A DNA stretch of 64,000 nt from Xanthobacteraceae bacterium (GTDB taxonomy: Bacteria; Pseudomonadota; Alphaproteobacteria; Rhizobiales; Xanthobacteraceae): NCBI GenBank assembly GCA_031291445.1, contig JARLJA010000014.1:1-64000 (forward strand), read 5' to 3'. The position numbers and the translations under genes are program-made. This document shows, piece after piece, positions 9,518 through 18,267 of this stretch (position 1 is its first letter; each line of letters starts with the position of its first letter). The notes beneath the pieces are model-generated. The model searched no databases and had not been told where the DNA came from. It saw only the letters and a program-made list of their open reading frames with translations.

Positions 9518-10645
9518 ATGACCGACGTCCTTTCGCCGTATCACAACGAACCCGTGCGCTTCGCATATTGGGTTTCGAATCTCTCTGGCGGACAGGTTGT
9601 CAGCAAGGTCGATCAGCGCACGGGCTGGGACTTCGACTATAATGTGAAGTTGGCCCGCGCCGCGGAAGCGGCCGGTTTCGACTTCGCGCTGTCGGCGACG
9701 CGCTTCGTCGGCGGCTACCGCGCGGACGGGCAGCACGAGGCGAGCACCTTTGCCATGTCGCTGCTCAACGCGACGGAGCGCCTCAACGTCATCGTCGCGG
9801 TCATGACCGGCTTCTGGCATCCAGCCGTGGTCGCCAAGCTCGGCGCCACGGGCGACCATATCTCGAAGGGCCGCTGGCATCTCAACATCGTCAGCGGCTG
9901 GTTCAAGCACGAATTCGACGTGCTCGGCGTGCCGTGGCTCGACCACGACGACCGCTATCGCCGTTCAAGCGAATTCATCAAGGTGCTCAAGGGCATTTGG
10001 ACCGAGGACGAATTCACGTTCCACGGCGATTTCTACAACATCAACGGCTATCACCTGAATCCGAAGCCGACCTTCAAGCCGCATCCGCTGATCTTTCAGG
10101 GCGGCTCGTCGACTGCGGCGCGGCGCATGGCGGCAGAACATTCCGACTGGTACTTCACCAACGGCGGCACCATCGACGAGCTTCATGCGCAAGCGGTCCA
10201 GGTCAAGCAGGGAGCAGCTGGATTCGGCCGCAAGCTCCGGGTCGGCGCCAATGCATTCATCATTGCCCGCGACACCGAGGCCGAGGCGCGCGAGGTCCAT
10301 GCCGAGATCCTCGCCAATGCAGACCCGGCCGCGGTCGCCGGCTTCGCCGAGGCGGTGAAGCAGGCCGGCCAGTCGACGCCCGACGGCGTCGGCAACTGGG
10401 CCAAGTCCACCGCCGCCGACCTGGTGCAGCCCAATGACGGCTTCAAGACCAACCTCATCGGCACGCCCGAACAGGTCGCCCGGCGCATCGTCGCCTTGAA
10501 GCGCGCCGGCATCGACCTCGTGCTCGCCGGTTTCCTGCATTTCCAGGACGAGGTCGAGTATTTCGGGCGCCGCGTCTATCCGCTGGTACGCGAGCTCGAG
10601 GCCGAAGCCGCCAGGAGATCGCCGGAGGCGGTTCTCGCTGGCTGA
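9518..10645 (+). CDS. sfnG: FMNH2-dependent dimethylsulfone monooxygenase SfnG
   Basis: 375 residues, a close match in length and pattern to SfnG, a two-component flavin monooxygenase that converts dimethylsulfone to methanesulfinate to release sulfur. Features are an N-terminus like PVRFAYWVSNLSGGQVVS, the LLM core WHLNIVSGWFKHEF, HDDRYRRSSEFIKVLKGIW, the FQGGSSTAARRMAAEHSDWYFTNGG loop and the C-terminal IGTPEQVARRI. The start at 9518 gives the family N-terminus; the open frame runs further upstream only through promoter sequence. It is the first gene of the plus-strand transport operon. No FMN reductase partner is in the window. Confidence 0.85.
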   Translation: MTDVLSPYHNEPVRFAYWVSNLSGGQVVSKVDQRTGWDFDYNVKLARAAEAAGFDFALSATRFVGGYRADGQHEASTFAMSLLNATERLNVIVAVMTGFWHPAVVAKLGATGDHISKGRWHLNIVSGWFKHEFDVLGVPWLDHDDRYRRSSEFIKVLKGIWTEDEFTFHGDFYNINGYHLNPKPTFKPHPLIFQGGSSTAARRMAAEHSDWYFTNGGTIDELHAQAVQVKQGAAGFGRKLRVGANAFIIARDTEAEAREVHAEILANADPAAVAGFAEAVKQAGQSTPDGVGNWAKSTAADLVQPNDGFKTNLIGTPEQVARRIVALKRAGIDLVLAGFLHFQDEVEYFGRRVYPLVRELEAEAARRSPEAVLAG

Positions 10646-10698
10646 ACACCGCACGTTCGATCGCGCGTCCATGGCGCCGCTTGTCTTCGGAGGACTGG

Positions 10699-11664
10699 AT
10701 GAATTCCCCTATCGCGCATAGCCAGCTGCTTGAAGGCTCGGCGGAGCGCTCCGGCGGTCTGCGCGATCACGAGATCGGCGCCACGCTCCGTCGCTGGGCG
10801 GAACAGCAGCCGGCCGCGCTCGCCTTCCTCCACAAGCGGCGGGGACGCTGGCTGGCCTCCTCCCGATCACATGTCGTCCGCGAGGTCGAACGTCGCACCA
10901 CCCTTTTGAACGAGCGATCGCTCCCAGGCAGGATGCGTCTCGTCACGAGCGGGCACTACGAACCCGACCTGATCATGTTGGCCCTTGCCGCGCTCGCAAG
11001 CGGTGGTGAAGTGTTCACCCTGCCGGCGGAGCTGCGCGGCGACGCGCTCGCACGCGAGCTGTCCGGGCTGCGTCCAACTCACGCCTTCGTGCAGGGCCGC
11101 CGGGCAATCGCGGAATGGCTTGCAGCAGTTCCCGAGGGCCTGAACCGCGTGCCGCTGTTCTCGGCCCAGGCCTTTGTCGGCGGCAATTCGGCATGGGACG
11201 TGGTGCCGCTGCACGAGCCTGCCGCCTCCGCTGAAGCGTCGCCAGTCGCCACGCGGTGGAGCTGGAGGCCACGGCCCCGCTTCGCCAATGTCGCCTGGGT
11301 CGACGAAGGTACCGAATGGCATGACGCGCTGCCCCGACTGCTCGACAGCGTCCTCCATGCCGGCGTTGCCCTCGCCTTCCCGGAGACCACGGGATCCGCC
11401 GGACGCGACCGCCGCCAGATTCAGCCGGCCGCCCTCATCGTTTCGCCGGCGCGCCGGCGGCGGCTTGAAGATGAGGACCGCGCCCGACGCGCACGCGAGG
11501 GCACTCTGAGCCGCCAGCTGGTGGATCGCGCCGAAGCAGCGCCCGGCGGCCTGCTTGCGCGCTTCGTCAACCACCGCCGCAATGCGGTGCTCGGCCTCAG
11601 CCGGGTGCGGCCGCTCACGGCAGCCGAGCCAGCGACGGCTGCTCCCGCGCCGGCCTCGGCTTGA
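10699..11664 (+). CDS. Partial/degenerate AMP-dependent ligase-like protein (N-terminal half only)
   Basis: 321 residues. The N-terminal ~180 residues resemble the start of long-chain acyl-CoA synthetases: a helix like LRRWAEQQPAALAFL, then VTSGHYEPDLIMLALAALASGGEVFTLP and LSGLRPTHAFVQGRRA. The adenylation core (the Ser/Thr/Gly-rich P-loop, YGxTE and the catalytic Lys domain) is absent, and the C-terminus is Arg- and Ala-rich low complexity. Full-length ligases of this family often accompany Liv-type transporters, so this looks like a decayed or repurposed relative. The start at 10699 follows CGGAGGAC; the frame also opens at TTG 10681. It sits 16 bases before the ABC ATPase. An active enzyme is unlikely. 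Confidence 0.65.
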   Translation: MNSPIAHSQLLEGSAERSGGLRDHEIGATLRRWAEQQPAALAFLHKRRGRWLASSRSHVVREVERRTTLLNERSLPGRMRLVTSGHYEPDLIMLALAALASGGEVFTLPAELRGDALARELSGLRPTHAFVQGRRAIAEWLAAVPEGLNRVPLFSAQAFVGGNSAWDVVPLHEPAASAEASPVATRWSWRPRPRFANVAWVDEGTEWHDALPRLLDSVLHAGVALAFPETTGSAGRDRRQIQPAALIVSPARRRRLEDEDRARRAREGTLSRQLVDRAEAAPGGLLARFVNHRRNAVLGLSRVRPLTAAEPATAAPAPASA

Positions 11665-11680
11665 GCCAGCGGATCCGACC

Positions 11681-12475
11681 ATGAACGCTCCTCCTTCATC
11701 CAAACCCGGCGAGCCGCTTCTCGACGTCAACGCCATCTCGCTGTCGTTCAAGGGCGTCAAGGCGATCTCGGAGCTGTCATTCTCGGTCGCCCGCGGCGAG
11801 ATCCTGGCGCTGATCGGTCCCAACGGCGCCGGCAAAAGTTCGCTGCTCAACGTGCTGAACGGCGTCTACGTCCCCGATTCCGGCGAGATCATCTTCGAGG
11901 GTGAGCACTTCCGCGAAATCGAGCCGCTGGAGGCCGCCCGGCGAGGCATCGCGCGCACCTTCCAGAACAACGCGCTGTTCAAGAAGATGACGGTGCTCGA
12001 CAACGTGCTCACCGGCCTCGCTCGCCACACCAATTCCAGTTTCCTCGCGCAGGCGTTGCGACTGCCCGGCGCGCGCCGCGAGGAGGCCCGCCTGCGGGCG
12101 CGCGCGGAATCCGTCCTCGAGTTTCTCGAGCTTCAGCCCTATCGCGACCTCACGGTCGGCAATCTCGCCTACGGCATCCAGAAACGCGTCGAGCTCGGCC
12201 GCGCACTGGTCTCGGAGCCGACCCTGCTGCTCCTCGACGAGCCCCTCGCCGGCATGAATGCGCAGGAAAAAGCCGAGATGAGCGAATTCGTATCCGGCAT
12301 CAATCGACACCTCGGCACCACGGTCGTCCTGATCGAGCACGATGTCGGCATCGTGATGACTCTCTCGAACCACGTCGTGGTGCTGGACTACGGGCGCAAG
12401 ATCGGCGACGGAACGCCGGCCGAAATACGCTCCAACGCCGACGTCATCGCCGCCTATCTCGGCACGGTGCATTGA
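11681..12475 (+). CDS. Branched-chain-type ABC transporter ATP-binding protein (LivG-like)
   Basis: 264 residues. The Walker A motif is GPNGAGKSS, the LivG-type insertion ARRGIARTFQNNALFKKMTVLDN follows, and the Walker B end is LLLLDEPLAGM. The signature region AYGIQKRVELGRAL lacks a canonical LSGGQ, as is common in LivG proteins. The C-terminus ends near VIAAYLG. It powers import with the LivH/LivM-like permeases encoded directly downstream (7-base gap). Placement after sfnG suggests import of an organosulfur compound rather than an amino acid; this is inference. Confidence 0.92.
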   Translation: MNAPPSSKPGEPLLDVNAISLSFKGVKAISELSFSVARGEILALIGPNGAGKSSLLNVLNGVYVPDSGEIIFEGEHFREIEPLEAARRGIARTFQNNALFKKMTVLDNVLTGLARHTNSSFLAQALRLPGARREEARLRARAESVLEFLELQPYRDLTVGNLAYGIQKRVELGRALVSEPTLLLLDEPLAGMNAQEKAEMSEFVSGINRHLGTTVVLIEHDVGIVMTLSNHVVVLDYGRKIGDGTPAEIRSNADVIAAYLGTVH

Positions 12476-12482
12476 GGGCGCG

Positions 12483-13364
12483 ATGAACCTCTTCCTTGAA
12501 ACGTTCATCGGCGGCCTGCTTGCAGGCACCATGTATTCTCTCGTCGCGATCGGCTTCGTGCTGATCTACAAGGCGAGCGGCGTGTTCAACTTCGCGCAGG
12601 GGTCGATCCTGCTGTTCTCGGGGCTGACCTTCGTCACGCTGCTGGAGAAGGGCGTTCCGTTCGCCGGGGCCCTCGCCATCACCATCGTCATCCTCGTCGT
12701 CGGCGCCGTCGTCATCGAGCGCACCGTGCTGCGGCCACTTGCCAATCGCAGCCCCATGACACTGTTCATGGCGACGCTCGGCCTGTCCTACGTCGTCGAA
12801 GGCACCGCGCAGGGTCTGATGGGCGCACAGGTCCACGCCCTCGACCTCGGCATCGAGGACGTGCCGGTGTTCATCGGCGATGTCATGATCAGCCAGTTCG
12901 ACCTCGTCGCAGCGCTCACCGCGGTCCTGCTCGCCGCGGTGCTTGCCTTGCTCTTCAACCGCACCCGCATCGGCGTTTCGCTCCGCGCGGTCGCCGACGA
13001 CACCCGCGCGGCGCTGTCCATCGGCATCAATCTCAACCGAATCTGGCAGATCGTCTGGGCTGTCGCCGGCATCACCGGACTGGTCGCCGGCATGCTGTGG
13101 GGCGCGCGACAGGGCATCCAGTTCTCGCTCTCGCTCGTGGTGCTCAAGGCACTTCCGGTGCTCATCATCGGCGGCTTCACCTCGATCGGCGGCGCCATCG
13201 TCGGCGGCCTGATCGTCGGCGCCGCCGAGACCCTTGCCGAGACCTATATCGGCCGGTTCGTGGGCGGCGGCATCACACCCTGGTTTCCCTATTTTCTCGC
13301 AATCGCCTTCCTTTACATCCGCCCTGCCGGATTGTTCGGCGAACGCGCGCTCGAACGGGTGTGA
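12483..13364 (+). CDS. Branched-chain-type ABC transporter permease (LivH-like)
   Basis: 293 residues with about eight hydrophobic segments and the LivH hallmark N-terminus FIGGLLAGTMYSLVAIGFVLIYKASGVFNFAQG. The motif ADDTRAALSIGINLNRIW is the cytoplasmic EAA-like coupling loop. It forms the inner-membrane channel with the LivM-like protein. It lies 7 bases after the ATPase gene and immediately before the second permease. Confidence 0.93.
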   Translation: MNLFLETFIGGLLAGTMYSLVAIGFVLIYKASGVFNFAQGSILLFSGLTFVTLLEKGVPFAGALAITIVILVVGAVVIERTVLRPLANRSPMTLFMATLGLSYVVEGTAQGLMGAQVHALDLGIEDVPVFIGDVMISQFDLVAALTAVLLAAVLALLFNRTRIGVSLRAVADDTRAALSIGINLNRIWQIVWAVAGITGLVAGMLWGARQGIQFSLSLVVLKALPVLIIGGFTSIGGAIVGGLIVGAAETLAETYIGRFVGGGITPWFPYFLAIAFLYIRPAGLFGERALERV

Positions 13365-13368
13365 TGCC

Positions 13369-14409
13369 GTGAGCCAGAGCCTCTCCTCCCCCCTCCTCGT
13401 GCTGCCAGACAACAACTTCCGGTTGTTTACTCCGGCGATTCTGCTGATCGGCTTCATCGTCGTCCCGGTGACCGGAAGCGATTACTGGCTGGGCGCCATC
13501 CTGGTGCCGTTCCTCATATTGTCCCTGGCCGGCCTGGGGCTGAACCTGCTCACCGGATATGCGGGGCAGACCTCACTCGGCTCCGGCGGCTTCATGTCGG
13601 TCGGCGCCTTCGCCACCTTCGGGCTCGTTGTGCATGGCGGGGTGCCGCTGCCGGTCGCGCTGCTGCTCTCCGGCCTGATCACCGCCGGCGCGGGCCTGTT
13701 GTTCGGCCTGCCAAGCGACCGCATCAAGGGCTTTTATCTGATGGTGAGCAGCCTTGCGGCACAGTTCTTCTTCGAGTGGCTCTTCCAGAAATTCCCGTGG
13801 TTCTACAACTATGATTCGTCGGGGACCATCGAGCTGCCCCGACTGAGCGTCTTCGGTCTCGACGTCAGCTCCCCGGTTGGACGCTACCTTACCACGCTCG
13901 TCATTGTCGTGGCGCTGACCTGGTTCGCCGCCAACCTCGTGCGCAGCCAGACCGGCCGGAGCTGGATGGCGATCCGCGACATGGACACGGCGGCCGCCGT
14001 CATCGGCATTCCGGTCTACCGTACCAAGGTGCTCGCCTTCGCCGTCAGCTCCTTCTATCTCGGCGTTGCCGGCGCGCTCTGGGCCTTCATCTATCTCGGC
14101 TCGGCGAGCGTGCAGAGTTTTGGCATCGCCCGCTCCTTCCAGGTGCTGTTCATCATCATCATCGGCGGAGTGGGCAGCATTTCGGGCAACTTCATCGGCG
14201 CGGCGTTCATCAGCCTGCTGCCGCTCGCCATCGACCATGTGGCGCAACATCTATTCGCCGGTCACGTCGACGCAGGTCTCTTGCAGAACATCCAGAAAGC
14301 CATCTTCGGGCTTCTCATCATCTTGTTTCTCGTCAGGGAGCCCGACGGGCTGGCACGCCTGTTCAAGAGCTTTGGAGAACGGCTGACGAACTGGCCGCTC
14401 CGCTTCTAG
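13369..14409 (+). CDS. Branched-chain-type ABC transporter permease (LivM-like)
   Basis: 346 residues from a GTG start at 13369, four bases after the LivH stop. The open frame extends upstream inside livH but without family similarity. LivM features are LSLAGLGLNLLTGYAGQTSLGSGGFMSVGAFA and the coupling segment RSWMAIRDMDTAAAVIGIPVYRTKVLAFAVSSFYLGVAGALWA. It is the second membrane subunit of the importer. Confidence 0.92.
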   Translation: MSQSLSSPLLVLPDNNFRLFTPAILLIGFIVVPVTGSDYWLGAILVPFLILSLAGLGLNLLTGYAGQTSLGSGGFMSVGAFATFGLVVHGGVPLPVALLLSGLITAGAGLLFGLPSDRIKGFYLMVSSLAAQFFFEWLFQKFPWFYNYDSSGTIELPRLSVFGLDVSSPVGRYLTTLVIVVALTWFAANLVRSQTGRSWMAIRDMDTAAAVIGIPVYRTKVLAFAVSSFYLGVAGALWAFIYLGSASVQSFGIARSFQVLFIIIIGGVGSISGNFIGAAFISLLPLAIDHVAQHLFAGHVDAGLLQNIQKAIFGLLIILFLVREPDGLARLFKSFGERLTNWPLRF

Positions 14410-14495
14410 ACCACCAGGACATCAGCGCATCGGGACTAAGGACACCGTTCACCAACCACTCGCAAGACAACACACCTGAAACGAAGGAGAATTCG

Positions 14496-15830
14496 ATGAA
14501 ACGTCTGACCCTAACAGCGCTCCTGGCCGCGACTTTCGCCGGCACGGCGCTGGTTTCGCCGGCGGCATACGCCGACGGCAAGGAGCAATATGTACCGCTG
14601 CCGACTTATCGGGTCGGTCCCTACGCCTCCTCCGGGACACTCTGGTGGGCCGGCGAGATCGACTATCTCCGTTACATCAACGATGTGGAAGGCGGCATCA
14701 ACGGCGTGAAGCTCAAGGTCGAGGAGTTCGAGACCGAGTGGAGTCCCGATCGCACGGTCGAAGTCTACGAGCGCGTCAAGAATGGCAAGGACGGCGCGCC
14801 CGTCGCCTTCTTCTTCACCCATGGAACGCCGGCGACCTACGCCCTTACCGAGCGTTCGGCAAAGGACAAGATATCACTGATCGATCCGGCCGGAGGCCAG
14901 CCTGAAGCGACCAACGGACTGGTCTTTTCGTACGTCTTTCCGCTCCTGCTCAACTACTACAGCCAGGCGTCAGTCGGCATCAATTACATCGCACAGAAGG
15001 AAGGCGGCTTCGACAAGCTCAAGGGCAAGAAGATCGTCACGGTCTATCATGACTCGGCGTACGGTCGGGCGACCCAGCCGGCCGTCACCGTTCTGGCAAA
15101 GAAATATGGCTTCGAGGACGTCCAGATCCCGGTCGCCGATCCCGGCAACGAACAGTCGCCGCAGTGGCGCCAGGTCCGCGAAATCAAGCCGGACTGGGTG
15201 TTCCTGCGCACCTGGGGCGTTTCAACCCCGGTCGCGATCAAGACCGCCGCGCGCTTTGGAATTCCAGCCGACCACATCATCGGCGACGTCTGGGCCGGTT
15301 CGGAAGCCGACGTGATCCCCGCGGGCGCCGCGGCGACCGGCTATCAGGCTCTCGCACCCTATCCGGGCGGCCCCGAATTCGAGATCCACAACCGGTTGCG
15401 CAAGACGATTCTGGAGGCCGGCAAGAGCGATCTGAAGGATCCGAAATTCTTCGGCGCCGTCTACTACAACATCGGTCTCATCAACGCGGCATTGGCCGTC
15501 GAGGCGCTGCGGGTCGGCCAGGCCAAGTTCGGAAACCGTCCACTCAACGGCGAGGAGGGACACTGGGCGTTCGAGCATCTGACCATCGACGATGCCCGCC
15601 TCAAGCAGATCGGCTTCTACGGCCTGCTGCAATCGATCAAGCTGAGCCCTGCCGATCACGAGGGCGGCGGCGCCGCGCGGATCCAGCAGTGGGACGGCAA
15701 GAAGTGGGTGCTCGTGACCGACTGGATCCAGGCCGATCACGCTCTCCTGCGGCCGCTGATCGAAGAGAAATCCGCCGCTTACGCCAAGGAGCACAACATC
15801 ACGCCGCGCACTCTCGCCGGCGAGAACTGA
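14496..15830 (+). CDS. Liv-type ABC transporter substrate-binding protein, copy 1
   Basis: 444 residues with a Sec signal peptide (lysine/arginine N-terminus, hydrophobic core, cleavage near AYA-DG) and a periplasmic binding-protein fold of type I. Motifs include YLRYINDVEGGINGVKL and ADPGNEQSPQWRQVREIKPDWVFLRTWG. A good ribosome site (GAAGGAG) precedes the ATG. It is a close paralogue of the next gene. A perfect 12-bp hairpin lies directly after the stop codon. It delivers ligand to the LivHM channel; the ligand is probably an organosulfur compound given sfnG upstream. Confidence 0.92.
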   Translation: MKRLTLTALLAATFAGTALVSPAAYADGKEQYVPLPTYRVGPYASSGTLWWAGEIDYLRYINDVEGGINGVKLKVEEFETEWSPDRTVEVYERVKNGKDGAPVAFFFTHGTPATYALTERSAKDKISLIDPAGGQPEATNGLVFSYVFPLLLNYYSQASVGINYIAQKEGGFDKLKGKKIVTVYHDSAYGRATQPAVTVLAKKYGFEDVQIPVADPGNEQSPQWRQVREIKPDWVFLRTWGVSTPVAIKTAARFGIPADHIIGDVWAGSEADVIPAGAAATGYQALAPYPGGPEFEIHNRLRKTILEAGKSDLKDPKFFGAVYYNIGLINAALAVEALRVGQAKFGNRPLNGEEGHWAFEHLTIDDARLKQIGFYGLLQSIKLSPADHEGGGAARIQQWDGKKWVLVTDWIQADHALLRPLIEEKSAAYAKEHNITPRTLAGEN

Positions 15831-15837
15831 CGGCAGC

Positions 15838-15866
15838 GAGGAGGGAGCCCGACCGGCTCCCTCCTC
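15838..15866 (+). terminator. Intercistronic 12-bp hairpin after first binding protein
   Basis: GAGGAGGGAGCC (15838-15849), loop CGACC, GGCTCCCTCCTC (15855-15866): a perfect stem 8 bases after the stop codon. There is no U-tract, so partial termination or 3'-end protection of the binding-protein mRNA is more likely than full termination. Confidence 0.6.
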
Positions 15867-15952
15867 CGCGTTCGATTCACCTTTAGTCCTCAAGGGGCGC
15901 GCGCCGTCCGCAAGGGTGAGCGCAGCGCACCGGTACAACGGATGATCAACCC

Positions 15953-17320
15953 ATGAGACACCTACGGACAACCTCCCGCGTCGCCGCGCGGCTCGTTCTT
16001 CTCCTCGGCCTCGTCGTCGGCCTTGGCGCCTCGGCTCGGGCCGAGGCCACCAAGCCCGGCTCCGATTCGGACAAGCAGTTCTTTCCCATCGCCAGCTATC
16101 GCGTCGGCGCCTATGCGTCTTCCGGCGTCCAGATCTGGGCCGGCCTGATCGACTATTTCCGCTACATCAACGATGTGGAAGGCGGCATCAATGGCGTAAA
16201 GCTGGTCTGGCAGGAGTGCGAAACCGAATGGACGGCCGACAAGGGCATCGAATGCTACGAGCGGTTCAAGCACGGGCTGAATGGCGCGCCGGTCGGTCTC
16301 TACCTGCCGAATGGCGCGCCGGCCGCCTTCGCGCTGACTGACCGCTCCTACACCGACAAGATCCCGCAGATCACCCTGGCCTATGGTCGCACGGAAGCGA
16401 CCGACGGCCGCGTCTTCCCATATATCTTTCCCGTCGTGCTGACCTTCTACAGCGAAGCCTCGGTCCTCGTGAACTACATCGCGCAGCGCGAGGGCGGTCT
16501 CGACAAGTTGAAGGGCAAGAAGATCGCCACCGTCTACCACGATTCCGCCTACGGCCGCGAAACGCTGGAACCGCTGAAGCTCCTCTCCGAAAAATATGGC
16601 TTCGAGAATATCCAGATTCCGGTAGCCGATCCCGGCAACGAGCAATCCGCTCAATGGCGCCAGGTTCGGGAAGCCAAGCCCGACTGGGTCTTCCTGCGCA
16701 CCTGGGGCGTCTCGACCCCGGTGGCGATCAAGACCGCGGCCCGCTTCGGCGTGCCGGTGGACCACATCATCGGCGATGTCTGGGCCAGTTCGGAGGAGGA
16801 CGTCATCCCGGCCGGCGACGCGGCAAAGGGCTATCTCGCGCTCACCCCGTATCCGGGCGGCACCAACTTCGATATCCATGCCCGGCTCAGGAAGACGATC
16901 ATCGACACCGGCAAGAGCGACCTGCGCGACACCAAGAGCTTCGGCAGCGTCTACTACAATTCAGGCCTCGTCGACGCCATCATCCAGGTCGAAACCATCC
17001 GCGCCGCGCAGGCGAAATTCGGCAAGCGGCCGGTGACCGGCGAAGAAGCCCAGTGGGCGCTGGAGCACCTGGTGCTCGACGACGCCAAGCTCAAGGCCAA
17101 CGGCGCCTACGGGCTGGTGCAAAACCTCAAGCTGTCTCCCGCGGACCATGAAGGTGGCGGCGCCGCGCGGGTGCAGCAGTGGGACGGCACCAAATGGAAT
17201 CTGGTCAGCGACTGGGTGCAGGCGGACCGGGCTCTCCTGCGCCCGCTGATCGACGCGAAGTCAGCCGCCTATGCCAAGGAGAAGGGCATCACGCCGCGCG
17301 ACCTCGCCGCGGGACAATAG
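15953..17320 (+). CDS. Liv-type ABC transporter substrate-binding protein, copy 2
   Basis: 455 residues, an exported binding protein (signal peptide ending around ARA-EA). It is colinear with copy 1 over its whole length, and long blocks are identical, e.g. FRTWG-like FLRTWGVSTPVAIKTAARFG and SPADHEGGGAARVQQWDG. Residues likely to face the ligand differ (for example IWAGLIDYFRY and LPNGAPAAFALTDRSYTDKIPQITLAYG), so the two copies may recognise different relatives of the same compound. The ribosome site before ATG 15953 is weak. A hairpin follows its stop codon. Confidence 0.92.
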   Translation: MRHLRTTSRVAARLVLLLGLVVGLGASARAEATKPGSDSDKQFFPIASYRVGAYASSGVQIWAGLIDYFRYINDVEGGINGVKLVWQECETEWTADKGIECYERFKHGLNGAPVGLYLPNGAPAAFALTDRSYTDKIPQITLAYGRTEATDGRVFPYIFPVVLTFYSEASVLVNYIAQREGGLDKLKGKKIATVYHDSAYGRETLEPLKLLSEKYGFENIQIPVADPGNEQSAQWRQVREAKPDWVFLRTWGVSTPVAIKTAARFGVPVDHIIGDVWASSEEDVIPAGDAAKGYLALTPYPGGTNFDIHARLRKTIIDTGKSDLRDTKSFGSVYYNSGLVDAIIQVETIRAAQAKFGKRPVTGEEAQWALEHLVLDDAKLKANGAYGLVQNLKLSPADHEGGGAARVQQWDGTKWNLVSDWVQADRALLRPLIDAKSAAYAKEKGITPRDLAAGQ

Positions 17321-17323
17321 CCG

Positions 17324-17361
17324 CACGGACCGGACGGACGCCACCGTCCCTCCGGTCCGTG
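17324..17361 (+). terminator. Intercistronic 11-bp hairpin after second binding protein
   Basis: CACGGACCGGA (17324-17334) pairs perfectly with TCCGGTCCGTG (17351-17361), with TTCT after it. It lies 4 bases after the stop codon, mirroring the hairpin after copy 1. Confidence 0.55.
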
Positions 17362-17436
17362 TTCTGGCGTCCCGGTTCTTGCGTTCGCGACACTTTGCGG
17401 CGGCACACCAAATCCAGCACACCGGCGGAATAGCCC

Positions 17437-18228
17437 ATGAGCCTTGTTGAATCGATCTTGACTCAAGCGGCTTCCGCGCTCGCGCCGTTGCTGGACGTGC
17501 GCAACATCGAGGTGATCTACGACGGCGCCATCCTCGCCGTCGCCGATGTCTCGCTCTCGGTCGTACCCGGCGAGATCGTGGCCCTGCTCGGCGCCAACGG
17601 CGCCGGCAAGAGCACGACGCTGAAAGCCATTTCGGGGCTGGTCGTCGCCGACCGCGCCCTGGTGAGCCGGGGAGAGGTTCACTTTCGCGGCGAGAACGTC
17701 ACCGGCATCGCGCCAAACCTCCTGGCGGCGCGGGGTATCGTCCATGTGCTCGAGGGCCGGCACGTCTTCGGCCATCTCACCGTCGAGGAGAACCTGCGCG
17801 CGGGCGCCTTCCTGCGCCGACCGAGCCGACACGAGATCGAGCGCGACCTCGAGGAGATCTACGCCTATTTTCCCCGGCTCAAAACCAAGCGCAAGACCCA
17901 GGCCGGCCTTACCTCCGGCGGCGAGCAGCAGATGCTCGCGATCGGCCGCGCGCTGCTGACGCGTCCGGAGCTCGTCCTGCTCGACGAGCCCTCCATGGGG
18001 CTGGCGCCGCTCATCGTGGAAGAGATCTTCGCGATCGTGAGCGAACTCAACCGGAGCAAGGGCACCTCGTTCCTCGTCGCCGAGCAGAATATCGCGCTGT
18101 CGCTGCGGCACGCCCGTCGCGGCTACGTCCTCGACAGCGGCCGCGTCGCGATCGAAGCCTCGGCCGAGGACCTGCTCGGCCGCGATGACTTGCAAGAGAT
18201 CTATCTCGGCGTCGCCACCGCTCCGTAG
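17437..18228 (+). CDS. Branched-chain-type ABC transporter ATP-binding protein (LivF-like)
   Basis: 263 residues. Walker A is GANGAGKSTTLKAISG, the LivF-type segment is ARGIVHVLEGRHVFGHLTVEENL, the signature is LTSGGEQQMLAIGRALL and Walker B is LVLLDEPSMGLAP. It is the second ATPase of the importer and the last gene of the operon that begins with sfnG. It converges on an SDR gene 39 bases away. Confidence 0.92.
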   Translation: MSLVESILTQAASALAPLLDVRNIEVIYDGAILAVADVSLSVVPGEIVALLGANGAGKSTTLKAISGLVVADRALVSRGEVHFRGENVTGIAPNLLAARGIVHVLEGRHVFGHLTVEENLRAGAFLRRPSRHEIERDLEEIYAYFPRLKTKRKTQAGLTSGGEQQMLAIGRALLTRPELVLLDEPSMGLAPLIVEEIFAIVSELNRSKGTSFLVAEQNIALSLRHARRGYVLDSGRVAIEASAEDLLGRDDLQEIYLGVATAP

Positions 18229-18267
18229 GGCCCCGTTCGCGACCCGCCTGCCCTGCCTGCCTCGCGC

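Noticed and set aside
12444-13457. Long minus-strand ORF rich in Asp, His, Arg and Glu opposite the LivH gene
   Set aside because: Antisense shadow of a membrane-protein gene in GC-rich DNA; no domain, and the plus strand encodes a clear permease.
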